A DNA stretch of 64,000 nucleotides from Maribacter caenipelagi. GTDB taxonomy: Bacteria > Bacteroidota > Bacteroidia > Flavobacteriales > Flavobacteriaceae. Shown piece after piece: positions 43,166 to 51,780 of this stretch. The notes beneath the pieces are model-generated. The model did not search any database. It was not told the origin of the DNA and was given only the letters and a program-made list of their open reading frames with translations. Both the position numbers and the translations under genes were made by a program. The stretch is from assembly GCF_004364175.1 (NCBI RefSeq), contig NZ_SNZW01000017.1, forward strand, positions 345,144-409,143, in the 5' to 3' direction. Numbering within the stretch: the first letter of the stretch is position 1; every line of letters begins with the position of its first letter.

Positions 43166-45064
43166 TTAAAGCGCATTCAAAAATTGGTTTAGATCGGTTT
43201 CTTTATCTAGCCCAAGTTTCTTTTTTAGGCGGTATTTAGATTTTAAAATACTATCTGGTAGTACGTTCAAAGTGGCTGCAATTTCTTTTGTGGTCAGGTT
43301 CATACGTAAGAATGCCGCCAAACGAATTTCTTTTTCCGAAACATCGGGAGACAAGGTCTTCAGTTTCTGGTCAAAGTCGTTATGCACTTCAGAGAAATAA
43401 GTCTTGAATACTTCCCAATCCTTGTCCGACGCATTTTCTTTCTTTAAGAGCATCACAATACGCCTAAATTCCATTTTGAACTTCTCAGGGGAGCTTTTGA
43501 TGCGTTGTAGGTTTTCCATAAGTTCTTGGATAAACGTGTTCTTTTGAACTAGATGCAAGGTCTGGCTAGTGAGTTCTTTTTTCTTGTATGCAATCTCCTG
43601 TTTATAGATTTCCTCTTGTTTTTGACGGGCAATTCGGTTTTTCTTCATTCTTTGCTTAAACCCAAAGTATAATAAGCCGGAAACAGCAAGAAAAGTGAAC
43701 ATACCCCCAGCATAGAGCCCTTTGGTAAGTTTATCTACTTTGGCTTTTTCGTTCAGTGTGTTTATTTCTTCCTCTTGCAGGGCTAGGGCAGCCTCCTTTT
43801 TTTTGGTTTCGTATATGATTTTTAGTTCTTCAAGTTTTTGTGTACGTTCCTTATTAAAAATAGAATCGTTTAACGTTTTATACGTTTTGTAATCTTTTAA
43901 GGCACCTGAAAGGTCACCTAAATTGCTATAAACAGCACTTCTTTTTAGGTAGGCATCCCTTAAAATCGATAGATTGCCGCTACTATCCGCATAATTGAGT
44001 GCCTCTGATATAATAGCAAGTGCATTTTGTGATTTACCATCGGAATTAAGAACTTCTGCAAATTCCAATTTCGAAATCGCCACTCTACGTTCCGAACCTA
44101 TTTCCTTTGCAATGTTTATGCTTTCCCTCAGTAATTTAAGACTTTCGGTGGTCTTGTTCTGAACAAAATATAGAGCCCCCAGTTCACTCAATGAAGTAGC
44201 ATGCGTGGACGGAATATTTGCCTGTTTGGCCTTTTCAATACTTAATTTAAAATTATCTTCCGCTTCCTTCAAATTCCCCAAAGCTTTATAGGCTTTCCCT
44301 AGGTCTGCAAGTGCTACTGCCTGATAATAGGTATCGTCTTGATTGATATAAATCTCCAATGCCTCTTTGTTATAGGCAATGGCTTTCTTTAAATTTCCAA
44401 TATTGAATTCTATTGCGGCCAAATGGGTTTTGGCGTCCGCGATTCTGACATCTTTGTTTATTGGTGTGCTCACGACAGGCAAAATCTTAAGGCTCTTCAA
44501 TACATTTTCAAGGGCAATGGTGTAATGCCCCCTATTTTCATTTATTCTTCCTTTAAAATCCAAGGAATAGGCGATTCCGACCGAATCCTTGTTTCTCTCA
44601 TTATATGCGAGGTTCTTGTCATTTATTTCATCCGCCTTATCTAAGTTTCCCAGCTCAAATTCCAATAGTGCAAGCCCATGATAGGCTTGTGAAACAAAGA
44701 TTTGGTTATTGTAGATTTTAGCAAACTTCAAGGCTTGGGTATATCTATAACGGGCTGAATCGACCTTGTTGACATTATTATATAGAATCCCTAATTGATA
44801 ATTGGCCATTGATTGTCCGCCACTAAATTGGATCTCATTGGATAGGGTAAGTTGCTCAAAGGCATATTTCTTAGCTAATTCAGGGTTTCTATACATGTAG
44901 TAATTAATGATCTTATTATTGGTTATCACCTTGTTCGTATCCAACTTTTGTGATTTATAGACCACTAATAAACTATCAATATCAAAATTCAATTGGGATG
45001 ATGCTTTGCAATAAAAAAAGAGAGCTAAAACAATTAACAGGTTCTTATTAGAGGACATATGCAA
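43166..45064 (-). CDS. TPR sensor-regulator with LuxR-type DNA-binding domain
   Basis: A 632-aa membrane-bound regulator: signal peptide (to about residue 23), 8-9 tetratricopeptide repeats (about 60-390), a coiled-coil, one membrane helix near 444-463, another coiled-coil (KQEEIYKQEIAYKKKELTSQ) and a C-terminal HTH (EKEIRLAAFLRMNLTTKEIAATLN...ILKSKYRLKKKL). The TPR part would be periplasmic and the HTH cytoplasmic. It is divergent from the cytolysin-like gene with repeated GTCCAT sites between, which makes it the obvious candidate regulator. Confidence 0.87.
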   Translation of the reverse strand: MHMSSNKNLLIVLALFFYCKASSQLNFDIDSLLVVYKSQKLDTNKVITNNKIINYYMYRNPELAKKYAFEQLTLSNEIQFSGGQSMANYQLGILYNNVNKVDSARYRYTQALKFAKIYNNQIFVSQAYHGLALLEFELGNLDKADEINDKNLAYNERNKDSVGIAYSLDFKGRINENRGHYTIALENVLKSLKILPVVSTPINKDVRIADAKTHLAAIEFNIGNLKKAIAYNKEALEIYINQDDTYYQAVALADLGKAYKALGNLKEAEDNFKLSIEKAKQANIPSTHATSLSELGALYFVQNKTTESLKLLRESINIAKEIGSERRVAISKLEFAEVLNSDGKSQNALAIISEALNYADSSGNLSILRDAYLKRSAVYSNLGDLSGALKDYKTYKTLNDSIFNKERTQKLEELKIIYETKKKEAALALQEEEINTLNEKAKVDKLTKGLYAGGMFTFLAVSGLLYFGFKQRMKKNRIARQKQEEIYKQEIAYKKKELTSQTLHLVQKNTFIQELMENLQRIKSSPEKFKMEFRRIVMLLKKENASDKDWEVFKTYFSEVHNDFDQKLKTLSPDVSEKEIRLAAFLRMNLTTKEIAATLNVLPDSILKSKYRLKKKLGLDKETDLNQFLNAL

Positions 45065-45137
45065 TAATGATTGGTTTTTACCAAGATAATTAAATTATCG
45101 CTTGCCCAAACACTGGATATAGTTGGTCGAAAAGCCC

Positions 45138-45156
45138 TTGTCCATAAAAAGTCCAT
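45138..45156. promoter_or_regulatory. GTCCAT direct-repeat site, pair 1
   Basis: GTCCAT at 45140 and 45151, 11 bp apart (one helical turn), the first preceded by TT. Lies nearer the TPR-LuxR gene. Confidence 0.5.
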
Positions 45157-45281
45157 ACTTTCTTGGAGATCATAGCTATAAATAAAATATGTAAAGCGTT
45201 GAATATAAAGGGTTTTTGAATGTTTTCATCTTTTATGTTTTTTGTGCTGTCCATGGTGTACTTCATCGAAATCCAAGTTGC

Positions 45282-45307
45282 TTGTCCATACTTTGTCCAT
45301 GGACAAA
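45282..45307. promoter_or_regulatory. GTCCAT direct-repeat site, pair 2, with palindrome
   Basis: GTCCAT at 45284 and 45295, again 11 bp apart. The second is part of the perfect palindrome TTTGTCCATGGACAAA (45292-45307). The site covers about -64 to -39 relative to the start predicted for the cytolysin-like gene. A single further GTCCAT is at 45249. Confidence 0.6.
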
Positions 45308-45332
45308 ATTAGGGATGGGATCATTTCTGCTC

Positions 45333-45340
45333 TAGGTTTG
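45333..45340 (+). promoter_or_regulatory. Predicted -7 box for the cytolysin-like gene
   Basis: TAGGTTTG, exact TAnnTTTG, with no TTG 19-21 nt upstream. Transcription would start near 45346, so the upstream ATG at 45343 cannot be the translation start and the ATG at 45370 is favoured. Confidence 0.55.
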
Positions 45341-45369
45341 GAATGTTGAATCTTAAAAATCAAACTATT

Positions 45370-46974
45370 ATGAAAACAAATCAATCACCATTAAAAAGTA
45401 TTTTAAAGTTAGCACCACTAGTTCTCTTATTTTCTATTTGCGCTTGTAGTAAAGATGAAGTAAGCCCTGATGATTCTAATGCACAACAATTTTCCAACAA
45501 TGATGCCGATGACTTTAATGCAGCCGTCGCAGCTTTGGGTTCTTTTAACCAACCTGAGAATATCGTTGAGACCACCTCCACCAACCCAGAACGGGAAGGA
45601 ACAACGGAATTTGAATGTTTTACCCAAACTTTCAAAGGGGCACCAGGCTTTAGTGAATTATTCACGTTGGATCCTACTACCGATGTTATATATCCAGGGG
45701 CAATGTTAAAAGGGGAAAGCATAACTACTGGCGAATATGCGCGAATTGATAAAGATCGTGCGCCAATTACCATGTCAATTTCGTTAAACAATGTAAAAGG
45801 AAAGACTAGTGTAACTGTTAATAATCCAAAAAACATTAGTGAGGTTAGAGCAGGTGTTAATAAATTGCTCAGCCTCGAAGTTACCGGAGCAACTCCTGCG
45901 CAACTGCAGTTTGATAAGTCTCAAGTTTATTCTGAACAGCAATTATCTATAGCACTGGGAGCGAACTATCGGGATAAAACAAAAGATATTTCCGGTAGTT
46001 TTGATTTTAATACCACTACAGTTAAGAAAAAATATGTGCTGAAATTCATTCAGAAATATTTTACTATAGACTTGGACTCCCCAGGTGAAGTTCCAAGCGA
46101 TCTTTTTACTGATCTACCTAGTATTGAAAATTTGGGCTCCATAAGCCCTGTCTATGTTTCAACTGTAACATACGGTCGTATGGTATTGTATACCGTGGAG
46201 TCTGAATATAGTATAACGGAAGTAGAAACAGCCTTTAATGCGGCTATAGAAGCGGGTAAAAAAGGAGGAACTTTTGAGCTTGATGTTGACTCTAAAAATA
46301 TTCTAGAAGAATCTAACATTAAAGCATTAATTATTGGAGGGGATGGGGCAAGTGCTGCCCAAACTATTGGCGGAAATAGTCTTGAAAAAATTTATGATTA
46401 TATTGCAGCTGGCGGCAACTATTCCCCAGAAGAATCTCCCGGTTCCCCTTTATCCTATAAATTAAGTTATGTAAAAGAAGGTTTTCCTGCAGCAAATGTA
46501 GTTCTTGCAACGGAATATCAATCACGAAATTGTGATGTTGCCTATCCAGAATATCTGGCGACCATTGTTAACATTACGGGCACACAATCTACCGATACAG
46601 AGGTTAATGGTAAGCTAAGGGTGAAAATGTGGGTAGGAGGGGAACGCCTTGACATTAATGAGAACGGCATAGATGATGGTAAAACTTGGAGTGTTGATAC
46701 TGATAATTTTGTTGATGTACAAAACAATAAAACACATACAATTAATGAATCATACACCTTTAGGCCATACAGACCAAATATGGCAACGGATTATGTTGAA
46801 TGTTCAGGAGAATTATATGATTATAATGGTATTTTTGGTAATGAAAGTTTGGGTAATGCCGGAGGAATAAACCCTGTCGTTCTGGATAGTTTAAAACTCA
46901 ACGTTCCTGATACTACATATATAAATTTTAAAAAGGGAATTACAGCACAGTTTATTATTATAAGAAAAAAATAA
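45370..46974 (+). CDS. Cholesterol-dependent-cytolysin-like (thiol-activated cytolysin family) lipoprotein
   Basis: The 534-aa pore-forming-toxin relative has a lipoprotein signal (FSICAC, then SKDEVSPDDS, which resembles a flavobacterial surface-export signal). The CDC core is clear: YPGAMLKG, VYVSTVTYGRMVLYTVES, the ALIIGGDGASAAQ strand and the PLSYKLSYVKEG turn match domains 1-3 of cytolysins. The C-terminal part lacks the tryptophan-rich undecapeptide of true cholesterol-binding members. Related Bacteroidota proteins are known as CDC-like proteins. A weapon against other bacteria or protists is inferred. Confidence 0.85.
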   Translation: MKTNQSPLKSILKLAPLVLLFSICACSKDEVSPDDSNAQQFSNNDADDFNAAVAALGSFNQPENIVETTSTNPEREGTTEFECFTQTFKGAPGFSELFTLDPTTDVIYPGAMLKGESITTGEYARIDKDRAPITMSISLNNVKGKTSVTVNNPKNISEVRAGVNKLLSLEVTGATPAQLQFDKSQVYSEQQLSIALGANYRDKTKDISGSFDFNTTTVKKKYVLKFIQKYFTIDLDSPGEVPSDLFTDLPSIENLGSISPVYVSTVTYGRMVLYTVESEYSITEVETAFNAAIEAGKKGGTFELDVDSKNILEESNIKALIIGGDGASAAQTIGGNSLEKIYDYIAAGGNYSPEESPGSPLSYKLSYVKEGFPAANVVLATEYQSRNCDVAYPEYLATIVNITGTQSTDTEVNGKLRVKMWVGGERLDINENGIDDGKTWSVDTDNFVDVQNNKTHTINESYTFRPYRPNMATDYVECSGELYDYNGIFGNESLGNAGGINPVVLDSLKLNVPDTTYINFKKGITAQFIIIRKK

Positions 46975-46985
46975 ATTTAATTTTC

Positions 46986-47026
46986 AGTCGGCACCTTAAG
47001 TTGTGATTCAACAACTTGGTGTCGGC
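46986..47026 (+). terminator. Hairpin terminator of the cytolysin-like gene
   Basis: A 17-bp stem with two G-T pairs and a 2-nt bulge (46986-47004 with 47010-47026) lies 12 nt after the stop, followed by ATTGTTAAT. The U-tract is poor but the stem is strong. Confidence 0.6.
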
Positions 47027-47326
47027 TATTGTTAATAATTAACCAGTTAGGTAACCCTAAAACTGCCATTGCTCAGATAGGTCAGGTTATTTTCGAAAAT
47101 GGCCTTCAACCTAGAATATAATGTATGAAAATAGGCAAGGGAAGATAGTAACAACTCCTTATAGTTATTTACAAATAATTGATAAACAGCAAATTAAATC
47201 AAAAACTACCAAGCGAAATACGGTTCTAGAGCCATTAATATTATTTGGTTTTATTTGATACCAAATGAAACCATTCCTAATATTGGCCATGGTGGTCTAT
47301 CCAAAGAACGTAAGTGCCAAAATGAA
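47027..47326. other. Intergenic region with nothing recognised
   Basis: About 300 bp, A/T-rich, with no open frame, hairpin with T-run or repeat that I can support. It separates the cytolysin-like gene from a convergent lipoprotein gene. Confidence 0.5.
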
Positions 47327-47851
47327 TCAGCTATTTGCTTCTGCCTCGTTTAAAGGAGAATGATGCTCGTGAACTAATTTCCAACCATTCTCTGTTTTTA
47401 CAAATAATAGCGTAAGTTGGTCATTAACGATCACAAGGTCTTCTCCAAATTTAAAATGAAAATCAGAATGAAAGGTTACATTTGCAACATCGCCATAAAC
47501 TGCAATCTTTAAGTCATTTGAATCGAATTTTACCACTTCGGTTACAGAGCTAAAAATATTTCGTTCGTATGTTTCATTTGCTTCACCATCATTGCGTAGT
47601 TTTCCATTTTTGAATTCTGTAAACTTTGGACTGTAGGCGTGTAGAGAAATAAGCCCATCAATATCTCCTTCTTTAATACTTTGAACAATTGCCTCATAGG
47701 TTTCCATTACTTCCTGTTTTGCTTCAGGAAATTCATCATTAATCAAATCAATTTTCACTTCTACAGTTTCCTCTTTTTTTTCCTCTTGTTTGCATCCTGT
47801 AATTAAAATTCCAAATAATAATATCCATAATATTGTTTTGTTTGTTTTCAT
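47327..47851 (-). CDS. SnoaL/DUF4440-like lipoprotein
   Basis: A 174-aa lipoprotein (lipobox LITGC near 17-20, then KQEEKKEE). The mature part resembles the NTF2/SnoaL fold: an N-terminal helix with METYEAIVQSIKEGDIDGLISLHA, then beta strands ending LLFVKTENGWKLVHEHHSPL, the usual W-K-hxH close of such nuclear-transport-factor-2-like proteins. A binding or stress role is possible; no catalytic function can be assigned. Confidence 0.75.
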   Translation of the reverse strand: MKTNKTILWILLFGILITGCKQEEKKEETVEVKIDLINDEFPEAKQEVMETYEAIVQSIKEGDIDGLISLHAYSPKFTEFKNGKLRNDGEANETYERNIFSSVTEVVKFDSNDLKIAVYGDVANVTFHSDFHFKFGEDLVIVNDQLTLLFVKTENGWKLVHEHHSPLNEAEANS

Positions 47852-48014
47852 AATTTCAATGTCTTAAAAGATTTATATTCTATTTTGATGGGAATTTTTA
47901 GGCATAGCGCTCCTGTAGCAAAAGAGATTATAATTTTTCAAAATCTACTTACAGAAGTAAGGTCACTAAAATTGAGGGAGAAAAAATGGAGCTATGGAAC
48001 AGGGTAAGAACCCA

Positions 48015-49385
48015 TTACTCCGGTTTGATATTTTGGTTCATATGAAAGAAGTTATCGGGGTCGTATTTTTTCTTTATTTTACGAAGTCTATCAAAATTCA
48101 CTCCATAACTTTCTTTAACCCGGGCTTGATCATCTTGCATCATAAAATTGACATACCCACCGCCAAGAGCATAGGGCTTCATTGCTTCATTATAATCTCG
48201 ACTCCATTTGGTAATTTTATCGGCTTCTGCGGGGTCAGGAGAAACCCCCACGATTACTTGTGCCCACCGTGCGCCACGATTTGCCCAAGCGGTATCCTCC
48301 TGTGCTGTTTCATGAACTTTTCCATCAATGGGATAAAGGTGCATGGTAGAAAACATCGTCGGCAATTGGGATCCGTGTTTTATATGCTCTTGAATACACT
48401 CGTCTGTCAACTCATCGAAATAGTTACCTTTCCAATACCATTGATATCCTGGTGGATATAATTCATCGAACATACCATTTAGGGCGGGCATAGGAAGCTC
48501 GGTTACAAAGTCCAAAATAGGTGGTCCGAAAGCACGGATGGGATCGAAGACCTCTGCTGCTTTTTCCATATCACCAGTGTAACACCACACTATGCCGCAG
48601 ACTTTTTTCATGTGTAAATGTTCCGGAAAAGGCTCTGCGGGCGGTACGGTTAAAAAAGCAAAAAATCCGTAGAGGTCGTTAGTAGCGTTCTTGGTAATTT
48701 TATCATAGAACTTCATGACTTCTTCTGCCTGTTCCAATGGCCAGAACATAGGTCCTGCATATACATTTTTAATGGGCAACAAGTTAAAAGTAAACGATGT
48801 AACCACACCGAAATTTCCGCCACCACCACGCAGTGCCCAAAAAAGATCAGGATGTGAGGTGGCGTTGGCTGTTACCAACTCACCTGAAGCTAGGACTACT
48901 TCAGCCTCTAAAAGATTATCAATGGCAAGGCCTCCTTTACGGCTCAAGTAGCCCAAACCTCCGCCAAGAGTGAGTCCTGCTACGCCTGTGGTGCCATTTA
49001 TACCTACAGGCAATGCCAGACCGTGCTCGTGAGTGGCCTTATCCAAATCGTGTAGCGTATTCCCAGGTTCTACGAGCGCTGTTTTTTCGCTTGGATTTAT
49101 TTTTATTGATTTCATTTCGGAGAGGTCAATAACCAAACCATCGTTTACTAAGGAAAGTCCTGCCCCATTGTGACCTCCGCTGCGAACAGAAACCTCCAAG
49201 TTGTTCTCCCGCGCAATTTTGACCATCTGTACTACATCTTCTTTATCCTTGCATTTAAGAATGATTGCTGGTCGCTTGTCTATCATTGCATTATAAATAG
49301 CTCTGGCTTTGTCATAGCCATGGTCTTGAGGAAGGATTACCTGCCCCTGGGTGTTGTTCCTCAACGCTTCAATCAATTTTTCCAT
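48015..49385 (-). CDS. FAD-binding oxidoreductase of the berberine-bridge-enzyme type
   Basis: A 456-aa flavoprotein. The PP-loop SVRSGGHNGAG near 63-73 contains the His that covalently binds FAD, followed by GGLGYLSRKGG and LFWALRGGGGNFGVV. The BBE C-terminus FFHMNQNI is present. The second covalent link (Cys in the GxxGxC segment) is absent, so FAD is held by His alone. No signal peptide. The regulator at 49586 lies upstream on the same strand and may control it. Confidence 0.88.
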   Translation of the reverse strand: MEKLIEALRNNTQGQVILPQDHGYDKARAIYNAMIDKRPAIILKCKDKEDVVQMVKIARENNLEVSVRSGGHNGAGLSLVNDGLVIDLSEMKSIKINPSEKTALVEPGNTLHDLDKATHEHGLALPVGINGTTGVAGLTLGGGLGYLSRKGGLAIDNLLEAEVVLASGELVTANATSHPDLFWALRGGGGNFGVVTSFTFNLLPIKNVYAGPMFWPLEQAEEVMKFYDKITKNATNDLYGFFAFLTVPPAEPFPEHLHMKKVCGIVWCYTGDMEKAAEVFDPIRAFGPPILDFVTELPMPALNGMFDELYPPGYQWYWKGNYFDELTDECIQEHIKHGSQLPTMFSTMHLYPIDGKVHETAQEDTAWANRGARWAQVIVGVSPDPAEADKITKWSRDYNEAMKPYALGGGYVNFMMQDDQARVKESYGVNFDRLRKIKKKYDPDNFFHMNQNIKPE

Positions 49386-49585
49386 AATGTTTTATTTTTA
49401 GTGCCTTAGTTGTATCTATTTTCATGGGAACTATAAAATGGCTAAAGTGAAATTGAAGGGGGAAGTGTGTTTCTCAATTATTTCACAGTGTAAAACTAAA
49501 GGTATATTGAAACTCAAGTTGTAAGTTTTGTTCCAAAAGCTGAAACAATTTAGACATGGAGGATGTAAAACGTATGTTTTTTTGG

Positions 49586-50662
49586 TTACCTGGATATGGA
49601 CTTACCAATCACGGTCGGGAGTATTTTAAACCTTTTTCGAAACACTCTTGTAAAATAGGTTGGACTATTGAAACCTGAATCATATGCCACCTCGGAAACC
49701 GTTTTATTTCCTGATTTCAAGGCTTTTGCAGCATGTATTAAACGTAATTCGGACAACAACTTATTGGGAGGAATTTCGACTAGAGCGGATATTTTTCGAT
49801 AGGTTTGGGACTTACTCAGCCCTAGTTCATTGCTAAGGTCATCACTCTTAAAAGCTGAATTGATTAGATTTTTCTGAAGAACTTCATCCAATTTTTCAAT
49901 TTCTTTGTAAGATGCCTCATCCAGAATAGTTAAAGGTTCAGTATCAATTTTGGAAAATTCTTTGCTGTATGAAGCAGAAAGTTTTGTTTCCAAATCCATA
50001 AATATTCCTTTTTTAAAACCTAATCTTGACATCACATTTACTCTAGTTTTAGTTTCTTCGAATAAATTTTTACCATGTTCATCAACTGGTCTTCCTGTCG
50101 CTAAAGCTATACTGTATAAAGAATTTTGGTTAGAAGATTCAAAGTGCCTCGATAGTTGCTGCGCACAATCTAAGGCATCAATTGCATCAATAAAAGAAGC
50201 CATATACTTTTCGCTCGGAACCTTAATTACACTACCCTTACAGTTTTTAATAAAATCAATTATTTTGAAGCCTGTCAATTTTTGATTTTCCATAAGGTCC
50301 AAAAAGTCGACCAATAAAATCGTACGAAAACCACTGTCGATTTCTCCTGTTAGCGTCAAAGCCAAATCCTGCTCATTTTGACCTCCCTCTCCCATATAGG
50401 GAAGAAATTCATGCTCTCGTGATACTTCAATAACATTGCACGCTCCAAGTCCATGAGCCTCTTTATGGCTCTCGACACAAGATTCTTTATCAGGACTTTC
50501 AATCAAGCAAAAAGCTGTTTTGTTGGGAAGATTCAAATAATATTTCTTGTAAATCAATCCGTGTTTATTTTGCACGGCCACATCTCTCAAGTGAGCTTTG
50601 TACATATCGTCTTCAGTAATAGCATCTGAATCGATTTTGTGGAAGTCCATGAATAGTGGCAT
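49586..50662 (-). CDS. DUF4242 / cyclase-like / AraC-HTH fusion regulator
   Basis: The 358-aa protein has three parts. Residues 1-85 match the DUF4242 (SCO4226-like nickel-binding) pattern, MPLFMDFHKI, YKKYYLN and CLIESPDKESCVESHKEAHG. Residues about 110-235 look like a degenerate class III nucleotide-cyclase fold (FRTILLVDFLDLMENQ, GSVIKVPSEKYMASFIDAIDALDCA, then IALATGRPV) without the metal Asp pair in standard spacing. Residues about 262-358 are an AraC helix-turn-helix ending VAYDSGFNSPTYFTRVFRK. This suggests a one-component sensor for the neighbouring FAD oxidoreductase. Confidence 0.75.
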   Translation of the reverse strand: MPLFMDFHKIDSDAITEDDMYKAHLRDVAVQNKHGLIYKKYYLNLPNKTAFCLIESPDKESCVESHKEAHGLGACNVIEVSREHEFLPYMGEGGQNEQDLALTLTGEIDSGFRTILLVDFLDLMENQKLTGFKIIDFIKNCKGSVIKVPSEKYMASFIDAIDALDCAQQLSRHFESSNQNSLYSIALATGRPVDEHGKNLFEETKTRVNVMSRLGFKKGIFMDLETKLSASYSKEFSKIDTEPLTILDEASYKEIEKLDEVLQKNLINSAFKSDDLSNELGLSKSQTYRKISALVEIPPNKLLSELRLIHAAKALKSGNKTVSEVAYDSGFNSPTYFTRVFRKRFKILPTVIGKSISR

Positions 50663-51120
50663 GTTTAATAATTTTTAGGTTAAATTATAGTGGTTTGATA
50701 GTCAGTAATATACAATTTTTTCAAATATAAATTTGTTTGAAATTATGGGCTTCTAGTGCTCCATCTCAAAACCAAAATAGTCATAAATAAATCATTTAAT
50801 AATATTAAAAAATGCATTTAGTAAGGTTTTTCAAATCAACCTAATGTCTTTAAAAATGGACAATTTTGAAGACGTTTTTAACCACACATAATAACAATAC
50901 TTTAGAGTGTCCTTTTTTTTTTTTAATATTCTCGTTAATTGATCTTTTATGTAACCTAGATTCCCTAATATAAGATTGAAGTTTAAGCATCCAATAGATT
51001 TGATAATTTTCCGAAAAAATACTCTTCATAGGGTGAAGAAGTATCAAAATAGACCAATCTGTACCAAATAGTATCAAACTCAATTTGAATCCAATTTTGC
51101 GTGCAAATTGCGTGCAAATG
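50663..51120. other. Intergenic region next to the tRNA locus
   Basis: A 96-codon open frame on the minus strand (50850-51140) has no recognisable family, and I do not call it a gene. The only clear signal is a perfect 11-bp direct repeat, TTGCGTGCAAA twice in tandem (51097-51118), just beside the tRNA fragments. This could be the arm of an old integration site, but no integrase is visible. Confidence 0.4.
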
Positions 51121-51153
51121 AAAAAAGCTTCAAAAGTCAAAAACTCTTGAAGC
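51121..51153 (-). terminator. Terminator behind the first tRNA fragment
   Basis: On the minus strand, GCTTCAA-x-AGT pairs with ACT-xx-TGAAGC and is followed by six T. It has the form of the terminator behind the intact tRNA-Ala, so this fragment was once a full tRNA gene. Confidence 0.65.
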
Positions 51154-51167
51154 CCTAAAAAACTTAG

Positions 51168-51221
51168 TGGAGAATACCAGATTTGAACCGGTGACCTTCC
51201 CGAAAGCCTTCGGGACGCTCT
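51168..51221 (-). pseudogene. 3' half of tRNA-Ala with palindrome in place of the anticodon arm
   Basis: Minus-strand sequence has the tRNA-Ala T-arm and acceptor 3' strand, ending ATTCTCCA, but the anticodon stem is replaced by a TCCCGAAGGC...TTCGGGA palindrome. The D-arm and 5' acceptor strand are missing: the GIY-YIG gene takes their place. Confidence 0.7.
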
Positions 51222-51480
51222 ATTCTTTTATTTCTAGTGAGATTAAATACTCAATATATTTTCTACTTTTCTTCTTTTTAATCAGAAGTTCAAACGAGAC
51301 TGCTTCTGATCGTGTTTCAAAATTACGTTGCCATTTTAAAACCCAGTCCTTTACCTTTTTAGTATAAGTAGATCCATTTCCTTTAATATGACGTTCAAGT
51401 CGTTCTTCAATATTTTCTGTACAACCAATGTAGTAGCGATCTAGTGTCTGACTATAAATTATATAAGTAGTGAATGGCAT
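51220..51480 (-). CDS. GIY-YIG nuclease family protein
   Basis: An 86-aa protein with the GIY-YIG core: YIIYSQTLDRYYIGCTEN near 6-23, the catalytic Arg in IEERLERH, and Glu near the C-terminus (SFELLIKKKKSRKYIEYLI). It belongs to the small UvrC/URI-type family common in flavobacteria, where it often abuts tRNA genes. Here its TAG stop is the TAG of the tRNA sequence GGCTAGAGCG. The gene therefore replaces the 5' part of a tRNA-Ala. Confidence 0.85.
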   Translation of the reverse strand: MPFTTYIIYSQTLDRYYIGCTENIEERLERHIKGNGSTYTKKVKDWVLKWQRNFETRSEAVSFELLIKKKKSRKYIEYLISLEIKE

Positions 51481-51531
51481 TTTTAAAAATAATCAAATCA
51501 AAAAGGCTTCCAAAATGGTAACCTTTCAAAT

Positions 51532-51585
51532 GGAGAATACCGGATTCGAACCGGTGACCTTCCCGAAAGCTTTCGGGACGCTCTA
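51532..51585 (-). pseudogene. Second 3' half of tRNA-Ala with palindromic anticodon arm
   Basis: Same layout as the fragment at 51168: acceptor 3' strand and T-arm intact, then the palindrome TCCCGAAAGC...TTTCGGGA, then GCTCTA and loss of similarity. A decayed terminator-like inverted repeat follows at about 51499-51526. Confidence 0.7.
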
Positions 51586-51641
51586 TACCTTAACTATCTA
51601 ACCTATTTAATTCGATAATTAATCGCTTAATTGCTATAAAT

Positions 51642-51668
51642 AAAAAAAGCTTCCAAAATGGAAGCTTT
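51642..51668 (-). terminator. Intrinsic terminator of tRNA-Ala
   Basis: On the minus strand AAAGCTTCCA pairs with TGGAAGCTTT around a 3-nt loop and is followed by seven T. Confidence 0.85.
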
Positions 51669-51671
51669 AAG

Positions 51672-51745
51672 TGGAGAATACCGGATTCGAACCGGTGACC
51701 TCTTGCCTGCCAGGCAAGCGCTCTAGCCAACTGAGCTAATCCCCC
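51672..51745 (-). tRNA. tRNA-Ala (anticodon GGC)
   Basis: Folds fully on the minus strand: acceptor GGGGGAT/ATTCTCC with G-U pairs, D-arm TAGCTCAGTTGGCTAGAGC, anticodon stem CTTGC/GCAAG with loop CTGGCAG (GGC), T-arm ACCGG/CCGGT with TTCGAAT. The discriminator is A and CCA is not encoded. It is the only intact copy in a five-unit array of period 85-86 bp. Confidence 0.93.
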
Positions 51746-51780
51746 TTATATTACCTTTTTTTTACTTAAAACACCCGAAA

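Noticed and set aside
48015..48461. Plus-strand open frame opposite the FAD oxidoreductase gene.
   Set aside because: Fully covered by the well-supported oxidoreductase on the other strand; no family features.
50850..51140. 96-codon open frame on the minus strand.
   Set aside because: No recognisable domain, A/T-driven composition with KKKK and LLL runs, overlaps a tRNA-fragment terminator and direct repeats; no sign of selection visible.
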